This document shows, piece after piece, positions 49,301 through 60,545 of a DNA stretch of 64,000 nt. Position 1 is the stretch's first letter. Each line of letters starts with the position of its first letter. Both the position numbers and the translations under genes were made by a program. The notes below the pieces were generated by a model. The model worked only from the letters and a program-made list of their open reading frames with translations, was not told where the DNA came from and did no database searches. The DNA is from Artocarpus heterophyllus (lineage: Eukaryota; Streptophyta; Magnoliopsida; Rosales; Moraceae): NCBI GenBank assembly GCA_025403435.1, contig CM046352.1, forward strand, positions 470,893-534,892. Direction: 5' to 3'.

Positions 49301-51262
49301 AAAAGTGTCGTACCGACTCCTGACTCAAGGGGAGTTTAAGGATTACAGGATGGTCACGGTGTTACGTAGACCTAAGTGCGCAATGGTACGAACACTTGGG
49401 CCCTAGTTAAAGATAAGAAATGATAAGGATAATGAAGGATTATAAGAAAGCATAATATGATCATGCATTTTATTGAATGTGCATGTGGGTTTATATGGGA
49501 CTTACTGGGCGTTAGCTCATTAAGTTTTTCATGCTGTAGGTATTCCGACAAAAAGGTCAGAATAAATCATAATGATGAGCTGGCGGACGGATGATGTGTG
49601 CAGACTGGGTATGGTTTCCGCCGCAGTATGTTTTCCGCTGTATGATATTTTAAATTATTTTGAAAGTAATGTTTGATAAGCTATATTGTAAGAGAAGGAT
49701 GGTTATGTAAACACAAGTATATGTATGTATCTCACAGGTTATTAAACAATATATGTACAGTATTTGTATTAAAAAAAAAAATTTCCTAAATTTTTGCCCT
49801 AAAGTAATGAAGAAAGAGTTTAATCACAGCCCGAAAAGGCGGGTTGTGACACCGCAGGAGTCACATGTCCCTACATTAGAGCTTCCCCCACAGGTGCGCC
49901 AATAAGGCTAACGTGACGGGTGAGTTGGCGCGACGATATATTACCACATTGACGGGCCACAAATGGGCTTTTTCCTAATGCTGGGCTTGAACTTCTAAGT
50001 TTTTTGGCCTTTTTTCACTCTAAGTCCTCCATACCTATTTTATTCTAATCCCAATTAGATTTAAAACTCTGCAAGTGAGTTAAAAGTCAAATTAGACAAA
50101 ATAAAATGGGCCCATTTGTCAAATTGGATAAAATAAAATGGGCCCATTTACTTCTCTTGGCCTTCCAAATCACAGCCCACTTGAAGGACCCCCACCTCAT
50201 GGTTTGGGTCCATGTACCTTACTTTGGGCTATATTGTTAAACATGGGCTGGGCCTTTAATTTGTGAAAAAACAAGCATCAACAAAGTTTATAGGAACTTT
50301 GAGGTCGTTTGGCAGTGGATTGAGGTGGTTATGTGATGGTTGGAGCCTAATGGAGGTGGCGGCCATGGAGTTTCATGGTGAAAGAAAGGTGGATATGGAA
50401 GGACATAAGGGTGGTTATGGAGCTTAACTTAGTTTTGCTTTGGTGGTCTGAGTAGAATGGGTAGCATTGGTTGCATTAGTGGCATTAGTCTCTCTAAGAG
50501 TGATGAAAAGGGGTATTTATAGGGGGAAGAAAGAATTCTAGTTTGGTTGGAAATCTTCCATTTTGGGTGTCTAGTTGGGAGAGTCCTAGGTTCTGTTCTG
50601 CGGGAGCAGCCATAAGTAGAAACTTCTTGCCATGGAAGATTTCCCTCTTAGATTTGAATTTGGTCTTCCACATGGGACTAGGCATGTCAGGAGCATTAAT
50701 GACCACAGACCTAGGAGGGCCACTTTGGGTGACCTGTCATAAGGGCATCAAAAAAGAAGGAGTTTTGCCTTGCTGTTCCAGGCAAGGATCAAACCTTAGG
50801 ATTGGGTTTCCTCTTAACTGGCCTTGATTAGGGGATAACTTGTCTCCTGTTATAGGGGTCACATGACTCTATGGCTAGTTTCCTTGGGTGGACTTCTAAG
50901 TTGACCTGCAAGTAAGCGAACGCCTCAAGTGGGCCATAATGGCTGATGTGTCATGTGGGCCAAAAAAATGGGCTTTTTCTATTATTGAGCTAAGGCTTTT
51001 GGAATAAGTTTATTGGCTTAGTTCTACTCCAAATTCCTTCATACTCATTTTATTCTAACTCCAATTAGACTTAAAACCTCTCAAGTGAGTTAAAAATCTA
51101 ATTAGACCAAATAAAATGTGCCTATTCATGTTCCTTGGCCTACTAAACTACGGCCCTCTTAGAGGATCTTGGGACGTGTTTTGGGTCCACGTGCCTTAAG
51201 GCCATATCATGGGATATTGGTTGGGCTTGTGCGTTGTAAAAAAATAGGTTTCAACACCCTTT
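46371..51262 (+). repeat. two diverged ~1-kb repeat units, the first split by a solo LTR
   Basis: Unit A (about 46371-46804 continued at 49857-50284) and unit B (about 50290-51262) share an ordered set of blocks. These include GGTATTT[G/A]TAGRG, TAGTTGGGAGAGTCC-like text, TTTTATTCTAA(T/C)(T/C)CCAATTAGA, AAGTGAGTTAAAA and GGTTTGGGTCCATGT / TTTTGGGTCCACGTG. They end in CATCAACA / TTTCAACA. Possibly LTRs of an old element; identity unknown. Confidence 0.55.
46805..49851 (+). mobile_element. solo LTR, Ty3/gypsy-like (3.0 kb)
   Basis: Starts TGTAATGACCGAG and ends GGCGGGTTGTGACA, with the perfect 5-bp target duplication CCGCA (46800-46804 and 49852-49856). It shares with the LTRs at 21778-30436 the block TTTTTCATGCTGTAGGTATT (49528 region) preceded by a TTAGCTCATTAA-like phrase. 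It also shares the terminal CCCGAAAAGGC. This places both in one broad LTR lineage. No internal domains or partner LTR. Confidence 0.9.
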
Positions 51263-51499
51263 TTAAATTAACTTATTTTAAATATATCCCTGATCATTTC
51301 ACCTTAAGTTTTATCCCTTTTTTACGAATTTTTTTCTTATTTATTTATTTGCTTTTTCATTGTTTTGATTTATGTTTTTCTTTGCTTCTTCATTGCTTTC
51401 TCATTTTACCCTTGTCAACATAACTTCTTTCAAATGTATCCCAGATCATTTTACAATTTCATTTTCTATATATTTTTTTAAAATACTTTTTGGGCTCTT

Positions 51500-52220
51500 T
51501 ACATACATGCCACCAAGAATAAAGCTGAGATTGGTTTATGCCACGTAAAAAAAAATAATAATAATTGCAGAGAACGCATGCTATATCATCACTCTATTTA
51601 AAAATGCCAAATATGCCCTCAATGTTTATTTACATTCATGTCATAAATGTCACATTTACACAGTAAATATTTTTCCAGTAGTGAATGAATCATTAACCAT
51701 GTAAACATAACATTTAACAATAATATTCAATCTGTTTGACTTATATATAAGAACAAGTAAATATCATGTATGAGTTGTAAATGAGTCATTCAAATGTAAA
51801 TAAGTCATTTACAAACAATATTCAATTTGTTTGACTTATATTTAAGAACAATTAAATATCACGTATAAGTTATTTAGCAAAAAAAAGTATCATGTGTAAG
51901 TTGTAAATGAGTCATTTACCGTCTAAATGTAACATTTACCTATAATATTCATTATGTTTGACTTATATATAAGAACATGTATATATAATGTATAAGTTGT
52001 AAATTTACACAGTAAATGTTTTGTTTACCAACATAACAGGTCTGTTTTACCAATTGCAAATCAATCATTGATCATGTAAACGAAACATTTCCCAAGATCT
52101 AATTTAAGGGTATTTTAGTGAGGACATTAAATTTTGGTCATGCCATTGTGGCATGTTTTCAAGTAATGTTTGAGTTAATGGTTTAAACTAATCCAGTAGA
52201 AAATTGTATGGCATGTAGCA
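51500..52220. mobile_element. MITE-like element with internal tandem units
   Basis: Near-inverted ends (TACATGCCACC at about 51503 and the complement of TATGGCATGTAG at about 52208) enclose three ~100-125-bp units starting at about 51720, 51816 and 51942. Each has TTTGACTTATATxTAAGAAC and GTTGTAAATGAGTCATT. No TSD was established. Confidence 0.35.
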
Positions 52221-52362
52221 TTAATATATTTACTTTGTCCTCTCACTTACTCCTACTAAAATATATTGTTGAGTTTTTTTGTTTGGCCCATTACAATAAA
52301 TTTTCCCCTGAAACATGTGTTCTTTCTAAAATTTCTTTCATACCATCCTTTCAACTTTTTCC

Positions 52363-52564
52363 TTTTTTTCTTAATAAATGTATTTTCCCTAATTTGTTCA
52401 TGTTGAAGAATTGAAAGGCGTTTTTTCCTTTACTCCTATTATCATAATTTAACTTTTTTCTTTTTCTTTGTTTCTTTTTTTCTTAATAAATGTATTTTCC
52501 CTAATTTGTTCATGTTGGAGAATTGAAAGGCATTTTTTCCTTTACTCCTATTATCATAATTTAT
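52363..52564 (+). repeat. 112-bp direct tandem duplication
   Basis: CTTAATAAATGTATTTTCCC and the ~90 bases around it occur twice with period 112, differing at only a few positions (TTGAAGAATT against TTGGAGAATT; AGGCG against AGGCA). Confidence 0.85.
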
Positions 52565-53159
52565 TTCATATGCATTTGTTCTTAACTTTTTTTTATTTTT
52601 ATTTTTATTTTTTGGCCAAAGATCTTTTATAGTGCCATCATTTTTAATGTGTTGCTTTTAATAGTTTTTTCTCCACATGTTCCTACTGAAATATAATTTT
52701 TTCATATATACCCCTATTTATTTATTTTTCCTTTATAACTCATTATTTTAAAAGGGATGCTCATAATGATGTTTGTGTAAGTTTCATATTAAGCAACAAC
52801 TAATTAAAATATTTAATGTTAAGTAAATTAAAAAAATAAAGACATGATAATTAAAACTTAACACATAGATGGAGCCTACAAAATGACTCTAGCACTTGGT
52901 GGAATTCAGCTAGTGTGTGTACATATACGCACACATCAATGCAACTAAAATTACATATCGATGTTATATATGTACTATCTCCAAAACAAACAATGTTCTA
53001 TGTATATGCGTGTGTGTGTGTATATATATATGTATCTAAAAGATATTAATATTATCTTTTATATATTTTCATATCGCATTAGGAACCTCCATAACAAGAA
53101 GAAAGGAGCAAAACACCAAGACGTAATAAATTGAAAACAAAAAACAAAAAACAAAACAA
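52565..53159. other. AT-rich intergenic with a 47-bp ERF gene fragment
   Basis: 53074-53120 matches 41349-41395 of the RAP2-11-like coding sequence at 43 of 47 positions (GGAACCTCCxTAACAA; AGAAAGGAGCAAAACA). A (TG)n(TA)n microsatellite lies at about 53009-53030. Nothing else seen. Confidence 0.75.
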
Positions 53160-54995
53160 AAATCTTAGAAGGCCACAAACTGCCACCAAACGGAATCAGG
53201 TAAAAATGTTAATATCAATGTTGTGATGGAAACCAAATTTATATAATCTCCACAAATAAGATAGAACTTCATGGAACATGGTGCCTTTTTTGCTCTTCCT
53301 AATTGGCAAGAGCAGTATCTGACAATTTGCATACCCAGTTGGGGTTCCAAAGCCCAATGAGCAACCTCATGAGCTGACTTATTACACATTCTCTGAACCC
53401 AGGACGGTTTAAAATAAGAACCGAATAACAGGCGGATTAAGCAGTTCAGTCATCTGGTGGGTGAGCCGAGATCAAAGCGTCACCCACTACCTTGGCATCC
53501 AACTCAACCGTGAAATTAGACATTCCCAGCCTTCGAGCAGGCAAACACGCCATTTCAATAGCCAAGAGCTCCGCCTCTAAGACACTCTCTGCCTGCGTTA
53601 CTTGAGAGATAACACCAAGGACCGGTCTTTGACTATACCGTACTACAAATCCAAGGCCCGCTGTACCATTTCTGAAGGCTACATCTACATTCAATTTTAG
53701 GCAGTTTCCAACCAGAGGACTCCATCTAGGGATAGAAAATTGAGCAGTGCAGGGCGTTAAATCAGATATCTGTTGATACTACATACGCCTGCATTCCACA
53801 TGATGGTTGACAGAATAATTAACGCGTCAAATCAGGTCCCAAACATCCCCAATCAGGCCCTTATGCTTCCTAGTATTTTTGTTTGTCCACAGCAGCTCCA
53901 TAAGAGTAGCAGCATGCAGAATCTTCTCCCAATCTCGCCCTTAAATAAAACCAACTTATGTAAGTTCATGTGTCATGCACTTCAAACTTTTGAAGCAAAA
54001 ATGATAAATAGCAAAAGATATTCAAGTTATTCTACCGTTGGTACAAAATGGACAGTCATAACATCCGGGGATATAATAAATATCTGGCACCAATCTGCCT
54101 ATGGTTCAGCACTATGCTAGAGTGGATATTTGGCAAACACAATAAAGTTTCTAAATCAGTCCAACAGAGATTCTTCTCTAAAGGCTATCAATTATCCACA
54201 AGGAGTGAAACCAAATAATAAGAAATCTACCAGTGCTCGAAGCTGAAGCCTTTTAGTCATAAACCTATTGCCTTGTAGTGCTGCTCAAACCAAGAAATTC
54301 ATTTGTCTAAAGACAATGCGAACAATTTGTAAAATACTTTCAAACAGAGTAATCAGAAGCCACAAAATAAAACCTGTAAGCAACTCCAATATTTGGCGTC
54401 AAACTTTGTATCTTCTGAACCTGCAAAAAACAAAATCATACTTCATATCTTTTTGGAGGCACGGACAGAATGCAGTGCGTCTAAAACTACACAATTATGG
54501 TATTCCATAAATGTTTTTGTGCATTAACAAACATTTTAAATTAACTACAATGCAAAGGACACGAGAAAACCAGGTAAGAAATATTTAGATTTTCAATTTG
54601 TTTGATCACCAAAATTCATTCAATTGGGGTTGAACATAAGATCAAGAAAATGAAATAGAGAACGTAGCAACAATATAACCGGTAGAAAATACAATATTGA
54701 TGCAAAGTGCAAACAATCACATTCCTTTCTCATTCTTTTGCAACACCCCTTCGTAGAAAGCAATAATTCATCATGAATTAGAAAACGTAAAAAGATTGTG
54801 AGGACACATTCCCCCCCAAAAAAAAAAAAAAAAAAATTGAAATGAAATACGTACTACTATCATACCCGAAGATTCAATTCCTAGGAATTTGAGTTTATAT
54901 AGGTTAAAATCAAATCAAGCTTTAGGTTTTTTCAATGTAATCCACTAATCCTAATCAACCTTAGCTATAAGGATTTAGTTTTAGTTTCAAATTAA
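53160..54995 (-). pseudogene. inverted copy of proteasome alpha-2 introns 3-4 with exon 4
   Basis: The reverse complement follows the live gene from about 61610 to 63035. Shared blocks include TTTGTGTTTGCACTTTGCA-like text (54700), CCAAGAAATTCATTT (54289), ACTTCAAACTTTTGAAG (53978) and AGGCCACAAACTGCCACCAAA (53169). Exon 4 (54420-54374) has the same 47-nt length and intact AG/GT sites, and would encode the live exon with one Val-to-Ala change. No other exon is present. A LINE RNase H fragment interrupts it at about 53311-53946. Confidence 0.9.
53446..53750 (-). pseudogene. LINE RNase H domain fragment (RVT_3)
   Basis: The minus-strand translation has KLNVDVAF, GLGFVVRYS, then VLEAELLAIEMACLPARRLG and NFTVELDAKVV. 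This order (D of the NVD strand, E of the EAELLA helix, D of the ELD strand) is that of the plant RNase H-like domain found at the end of L1-type LINEs. It is a fragment within the proteasome-intron copy. Confidence 0.75.
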
Positions 54996-55123
54996 TTTAT
55001 GTATAGCAGTGCTAAAATTTATGTATCATATAATTTAGAACTGCCAAACAACAACTAAACAGCGGCAAATAAAGAATGCAAGGAGACTAAAACAATTGTA
55101 TTAACAAGATAAGAAGCTAAACC

Positions 55124-55367
55124 CACATCAAATATCTTGGTGTCAATATCTATACCAATAATGTTTGAAGCACAAGTTGCTTTTGCACCCTCTGTAACCT
55201 GTAATGTAACAATCATATTCAGCAATATAAAAGTGAAGCATTTACCAGAAGGAAATAACTAAAGGCCCACAAGGAAACTTACTGCGAGACCAATAGTCCT
55301 AAAACCCAAAACAACAGCAACAGAGCCAGGTTCTACTTCTGTCATGTTCCAGACAGCTCCGACACCT
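55124..55367 (-). pseudogene. class III alcohol dehydrogenase (GSNOR-type), two-exon fragment
   Basis: On the minus strand, exon X (about 55367-55283) encodes GVGAVWNMTEVEPGSVAVV then LGFRTIGLA. An intron with GT...AG follows. Exon Y (55198-55124) encodes VTEGAKATCASNIIGIDID and TKIFDV. The joined frame is that of the NAD-binding fold of S-(hydroxymethyl)glutathione dehydrogenase. The glycine-rich loop is altered (LGFRTIG where GLGxxG is usual). No upstream catalytic domain or downstream exon is present in the window. Confidence 0.8.
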
Positions 55368-55708
55368 TACTTTACTTTTGGTTCACAATTTGAACCGCGG
55401 TTCAAATCTTTTTGCTACAGCATTTTTTCTAACAGAAATTTGAATTTCTGTTCAAACTCGTGAACTAAATGGGACATATGTAGCAATGAATACGGTCAAA
55501 ATGAAGACGTACTAGGTGCCCTCAACTTGAATGAAGACTGCAGGACATAACCTGTTGAATTGGCTAAAGTTCATTTACCTGCGAAAAAAGTATACGCTAT
55601 TACAATTGTGCAATCTTAAACAGAATTTATAAAACCTATATATAAAACAGAAACTACTATTGAAAAAATAACTCATGCATAAAAAAATATTCTTCTCCTA
55701 TGAATTAC
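55368..55708. other. 3' flank of the PPR gene
   Basis: No recognisable coding sequence. A short inverted pair around TTGAACCGCGGTTCAA lies at 55391-55406 and AACAGAAATTTGAATTTCTGTT at about 55430-55451. It probably carries the PPR 3' UTR. Confidence 0.5.
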
Positions 55709-58700
55709 TTACCAATAATCTCTACATGAACAGAAACCACCTTCAAAATGATGAAAACGATATGCATCGCGTACTACAATACCTCGATTACTAATTCTCG
55801 ACACATACTTAACCCAATTATGGCAATCTCTACAAATTCGGAGATTCTTAATCACGTGTATCGGACGGTTATTATTATTAATTAAGCTAAGTAACCCAAA
55901 AGTTACTGCAAGTTTCTCGCTGTGTATATACGCACTAGGGTCCTTCTGCTCTTGTTCTTCATCATTCAATAGGCTATAACGTTCCTGAACATAACCGATT
56001 TTAGCTGCCTGAGTGTTCAAATCAGCTAAAAACGCGTAAATCTTATCCGCAAGTGGGTGAAGCCGATCGCCAACAAAGAAGGCGTGATACGAGTTCTTAA
56101 CCTCAATCCAGCTCTGGCCAGGCTCTTTTTTCACACCCCTTTCTCTCATCAATCTTCTTGTGTGATCCCGAAGATCCCATTTCCCAGCCACGGCATACAT
56201 GTTTGATAGAAGAACATAAGTGGCCGAATCGTCAGGTTCCAACTCTAGGAGATGACGAGCAGCAAACTCTCCGATTTCCGCATTTTTGTGAACTGTACAA
56301 GCACTTAATAGGGTCCTCCAAACCATTGCGTCTGGTTTTATGGGCATTTTATCTACAAACTCTTTTGCATCACTAAGTAAACCAGCTCGGCCGAGAAGAT
56401 CGACAACACAAACATAATGTTCAGGCTTTGGCATTAGGCCATAATCTTTGTTCATGGACTCAAAGTAGCCGAGCCCTTCATTTACCAACCCCACATGACT
56501 ACAAGCTGACAAGACTCCAACAAACGTGATGTGGCTTGGCATCAGGCCATGCCGTTTCATCTGCTCAAAGAGATCGAGTGCTTCAATACCAAGTCCATGT
56601 TGAGAATAGGCAGTGATCATGGCATTACACGAGACCTCATTCTTCTCCGGCATTTCGTAAAATTCCCTCTTGGCATCGTCAATTCTTCCACATTTTGCAT
56701 ATAGCGTGATTAAAACGTTAGAAGCCTCGGTTTCTGAATCGTACCCCGTTTTTATGATCATGGCATGAATTTGTTTCCCTTGTTTTATATTTGCTAAATT
56801 AGCAACAGCACTAACAGCAGAACCAAATGTGAATAAGTTAGCCTTGACTCCAGCACTATTCATTCTAGAATATATCTGCAGCGCTTCCTCGTATAACCCG
56901 CTCTGTGCAAAACCGGATATTAATGCATTCCAGGATATATTATCTTTAGAATCATTCTTGTCAAACGCTAGGTAAGCTTCTCGTGTCCGACCACATCTTG
57001 CGTAAAGACTAACGAGCGCATTGCTGATTGAAAGATCATTTGAATAGCCTGAGATACACGACTGAGCGTGTATCTGTCTTCCCTGGTTGAGCGCTTTAAT
57101 GCCAGAACAAGCAGTGATTGCACTTGCAAATCCTATGTTGTCAGGTTGAATCCCTCGATATTCCAATTCTTCAAAAAGTTTAAGAGCTTCAACGTACATT
57201 TCATGTTGTGTGTACCCCGCAACCATAGCAGTCCAAGAGACAACGTCATCCTCCGTAAGTCTTCTGAGAATTCCAAGGGCGACATCCAATTTTCCATGCT
57301 TAGCATACATGTCAATGAGAATACTACAAACATAGGCATTAAACTGAAACCCAGTTTTTATTACGTGAGTATGAATCTGTTCTCCTAGATCAAGTTCTCC
57401 AACAGCAGTGCAGGTCCTCAATATACTTGGATAAGTGAAATCATTAGGAATAACACCCTCTATCAGCATCTTCCTAAATATCTGAAATGATTGGCCAAGA
57501 TTTTCCAATTGTCCATAGGCAACTAGCATCACGTTCCATAGGACAACATTTTCTCTCTTTGTTGTAAGGAAAAACTTGTGTGCCGTTCGCAAATCAGAAC
57601 ACTTCACGTAAAGATCGAGCAGAGAACCTTCGAGGATAATATCCGACGACATTCCCGATTTTATGGCGTACGAGTGAAGTTGTTTTCCTTTCTCGAGTGC
57701 CCCCCTAGAAGCGCAGGCGCTCAAAAGACTTGCTACAGTGATGCAATCAGGTTTTAAATGATCAAGCTGCATTTTCTCGAACAATTCTAAGGCTTTAACG
57801 CTAAATCCGCACTGAGCTAGACCCGATATGAGTGAATTATACGAAACTCCATCCCTGGTCTCCATTGTGCTAAAAATCTTTTCAGCAGATACTAAATTTC
57901 CCGAGCGGGAGTAAAGCGTTACAAGTGCATTACACACATAGGTTTCTGAACTGAATCCACCTTTAAAAACAAGGCCATGAATTTGCTGCCCAGTGCCGAA
58001 AAACTCCACTTTCGTACAAGCACTTAAAACACTGGAGAATACATAAGGAGTAGCAGGAGTTCCCATCGTGTGCATTTGGCAGAAGAGCAAAACAGCTTCT
58101 TCCTCGCGTCCATTTTGAGACAGCCCGGAAATGATTGCCACCCAAGAAACACTGTCCCGCAAATGCAAGTTAAAAAACACCTTTTTAGCTAAATCTACGC
58201 AGACCTTTTTCGAGTACAAATCAATCAAAGGATTACACACAATTGGAGAAGTTCCAAATCCGAGGCGAACAATCCTAGCGTGAAGTTCTTTGACACGGTG
58301 GATACTGATGTTACAAACACCGCAGGCCTTCAGAATCATGGCAAATGTGATTTCATTCGGACAAGTATTTTCCATAACCATTCTCTGATAAAAACCCAAC
58401 ACATCAAAATCCAATGTACTAGATAGAAACCCATGAATTATCCTATTCCATGAAGTTAAACTTCTATCAGACATTTCGTCGAAAACCTTAACCGCACTCC
58501 CCAAATCTCCAAAAGCAACATAAACTTCCATAAGTCTGTCACGTAGGCTATCTTTCTCATCGTCAAAACCCAGTTTCAGAATCCTGCAATGAAGCTTGGT
58601 GACGTCGATGAAGGAGCGAGAAGTAAGAGAAGCTTCTAGAAGGCATAGATAAGTCTGGGAATTGGCGCGAACACCACGTTGTTCCATGAAATGCAAGACA

Positions 58701-58840
58701 TCGTATTGATGGTGAAGAGGAAAGCTACGATGAGAAGTGGGTAAACAACTGCTCGGAATTCGATGGTGGTGATGATGAAGATTGATTAGTTTTAGAGGAG
58801 GAGAAGAAGATACCATTAACGGCTTGAGACGCAGACTCAT
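55709..58840 (-). CDS. DYW-class pentatricopeptide repeat protein (At4g13650-like)
   Basis: Intronless, 1043 aa. The N-terminus (about 1-45) is rich in Ser, Pro, Arg, Leu and a His run with few acids, as in organelle transit peptides. About twenty or more PLS-type PPR motifs follow ([20 protein letters not shown] and similar). Then come E/E+ regions ([31 protein letters not shown]) and a C-terminal DYW domain. The DYW deaminase has HSEK (HxE), CRDCH (CxxCH) and ends in CRDYW, so the zinc and catalytic residues are present. Such proteins bind organelle transcripts and carry out C-to-U editing at defined sites. Closest remembered relative is Arabidopsis At4g13650. The RNA target is unknown. The gene is divergent from the proteasome gene. 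Confidence 0.93.
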   Translation of the reverse strand: MSLRLKPLMVSSSPPLKLINLHHHHHRIPSSCLPTSHRSFPLHHQYDVLHFMEQRGVRANSQTYLCLLEASLTSRSFIDVTKLHCRILKLGFDDEKDSLRDRLMEVYVAFGDLGSAVKVFDEMSDRSLTSWNRIIHGFLSSTLDFDVLGFYQRMVMENTCPNEITFAMILKACGVCNISIHRVKELHARIVRLGFGTSPIVCNPLIDLYSKKVCVDLAKKVFFNLHLRDSVSWVAIISGLSQNGREEEAVLLFCQMHTMGTPATPYVFSSVLSACTKVEFFGTGQQIHGLVFKGGFSSETYVCNALVTLYSRSGNLVSAEKIFSTMETRDGVSYNSLISGLAQCGFSVKALELFEKMQLDHLKPDCITVASLLSACASRGALEKGKQLHSYAIKSGMSSDIILEGSLLDLYVKCSDLRTAHKFFLTTKRENVVLWNVMLVAYGQLENLGQSFQIFRKMLIEGVIPNDFTYPSILRTCTAVGELDLGEQIHTHVIKTGFQFNAYVCSILIDMYAKHGKLDVALGILRRLTEDDVVSWTAMVAGYTQHEMYVEALKLFEELEYRGIQPDNIGFASAITACSGIKALNQGRQIHAQSCISGYSNDLSISNALVSLYARCGRTREAYLAFDKNDSKDNISWNALISGFAQSGLYEEALQIYSRMNSAGVKANLFTFGSAVSAVANLANIKQGKQIHAMIIKTGYDSETEASNVLITLYAKCGRIDDAKREFYEMPEKNEVSCNAMITAYSQHGLGIEALDLFEQMKRHGLMPSHITFVGVLSACSHVGLVNEGLGYFESMNKDYGLMPKPEHYVCVVDLLGRAGLLSDAKEFVDKMPIKPDAMVWRTLLSACTVHKNAEIGEFAARHLLELEPDDSATYVLLSNMYAVAGKWDLRDHTRRLMRERGVKKEPGQSWIEVKNSYHAFFVGDRLHPLADKIYAFLADLNTQAAKIGYVQERYSLLNDEEQEQKDPSAYIHSEKLAVTFGLLSLINNNNRPIHVIKNLRICRDCHNWVKYVSRISNRGIVVRDAYRFHHFEGGFCSCRDYW

Positions 58841-60545
58841 TTCATAGTCTTTTCTTCATCGATGATTCGTCATCCATTCAAAAAATTTGTCCTTGTTTTC
58901 TTTTGGACGACATGTTGTTGATATATACATATATAATAACTACATGTCGTTTAGATGTTCGATTTAATATTCGAGTTGTTATTAAACTACTTTAAAAGTT
59001 ACGACCAAAACAAAACGAGGCTTTTATCACGAGAAAGGATATGTCGTTTTTGTTAAAAAAAACGACATCTCAGAGTTTTAAGCAACAACTGCATGTCGTT
59101 TTCTCTATGTAAATGAAAACAAACTTGCAGAATTTGAAAAAAACGACATCAATTTTTACACAATAACTACTTGTCGTTTTGTCTAGGAAAACAAGCTTGC
59201 AAAATTTGACGCCAGCCAAAAGCTATGCTGTATTTATGTAATTGAACCATGCTCATCGTTACTTAAGGGAAAAAAAAAAAACGTTGCTAATATTTATTTA
59301 CTCCATTTTGACTGATTTTTCATTTTTTTTTTATATCCAATTCAACTCATATTTGATTAGATTGGAGTAGTCTGTTATCTGATTATTCTCTAGATCTACA
59401 AGTTCATTTATATGAGTACAATTGAATAATTTGCTCAAGAATCAAGAGCTACAAGTCATTTATCTACTTTTTTTTTAAGCAAAGTCGTTTATTTAAATAA
59501 ACAAAACTTTACCATTCTCCTTAAAAAAATAAAAAAACAAAAAACAAAAAACAACAACATCCAAAACAAAAAACAAAACGAAAATTTATCATGGTAAAAC
59601 ACGCGAGGAACATAAATCCAGTAAAAGGGGTTAAAAAAAGGCTAGAAGTCGATTATATACCCAAACAACACCAAATTTAACATTCCATAACAAACCATTT
59701 CTAGCTTTTACAAAAACGACAGCCTACATAAAACTAAACCACTATAAACACCAACTACATGTCACTTCTAAACCACGTTAAACTTGAATAAATCAATACT
59801 TAAGACTACAAATCGTTTATGGACATGATTCGTTGCAAAACTTTAAAAAAAAAAAAGGACAGGAGAAACAGCATGTCGTTTTCTACAAAAACGACAACAA
59901 AATTTTGAAAACGGGATTACGGGTCGTTTTGTCCACGTAAATGACATCAAATTGCAAAAAAATTAACACCAAGAGCGACTAGTCGTTTATGGACTCAAAC
60001 GACCCCAAACTTTAACGTCACAAACTATGTCATTTTAAAAAAACGACATGAAATTTTTAAGACCCATCTTTATATCGTTTTTATCAAATTTAAACGAAAT
60101 CAGATTTTCAATCTTGACATTGATAAACTAGATGTCGTTTTTCTTAAAAATAAAGGAAGGAAAACTTTACACACACCAATCACATGTCGTTTTGTCCATG
60201 TAAACGACATCAAACCCGCAAAATTTAACACCGCAAGCTAACTTTTATGGATTTAAACCACGTTCATCTTTTATTCTTTATCAAGACAAAGTCGTTTAAG
60301 CAATCAAGCACACGTGCTTTGCACGTGCGTGCCTCTCTCTCTCTCTCTTTTTTCTTTTTTTTTTTTTTTTGGAGAAAAAACAGACCTTCTTCTTGAACAA
60401 GAAAGGCAGCAAAAAACCCACCTTTTTCTACCCTGCACCTCTCTCGCTCAAACCTCAACTCCTCCCCCCCCCCCCCCCCCCCCCCCCCCCCTCTCTCTCT
60501 CTCTGTCTCTAAAAGTTTCGATTTCTCTTCCTTTCTCCGGCCGCC
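58841..60545. promoter_or_regulatory. shared intergenic region of PPR and proteasome genes, with repeats
   Basis: 1.7 kb between divergent ATGs. It contains about twenty TGTCGTTT or AAACGACA units, often as pairs (ATGTCGTTTTGTCCATGTAA then AACGACATCAAA), in degenerate units of very roughly 80-100 bp. The last 250 bp hold CT-rich and C-rich proteasome 5' UTR sequence. Parts are copied in inverted form at 42660-43675. Confidence 0.75.
60464..60491 (+). repeat. 28-base poly-C tract
   Basis: An uninterrupted run of 28 C in the presumed 5' UTR of the proteasome gene, 54 bp before the ATG, followed by (CT)n. The copy near 42960-43000 lacks it. Confidence 0.95.
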
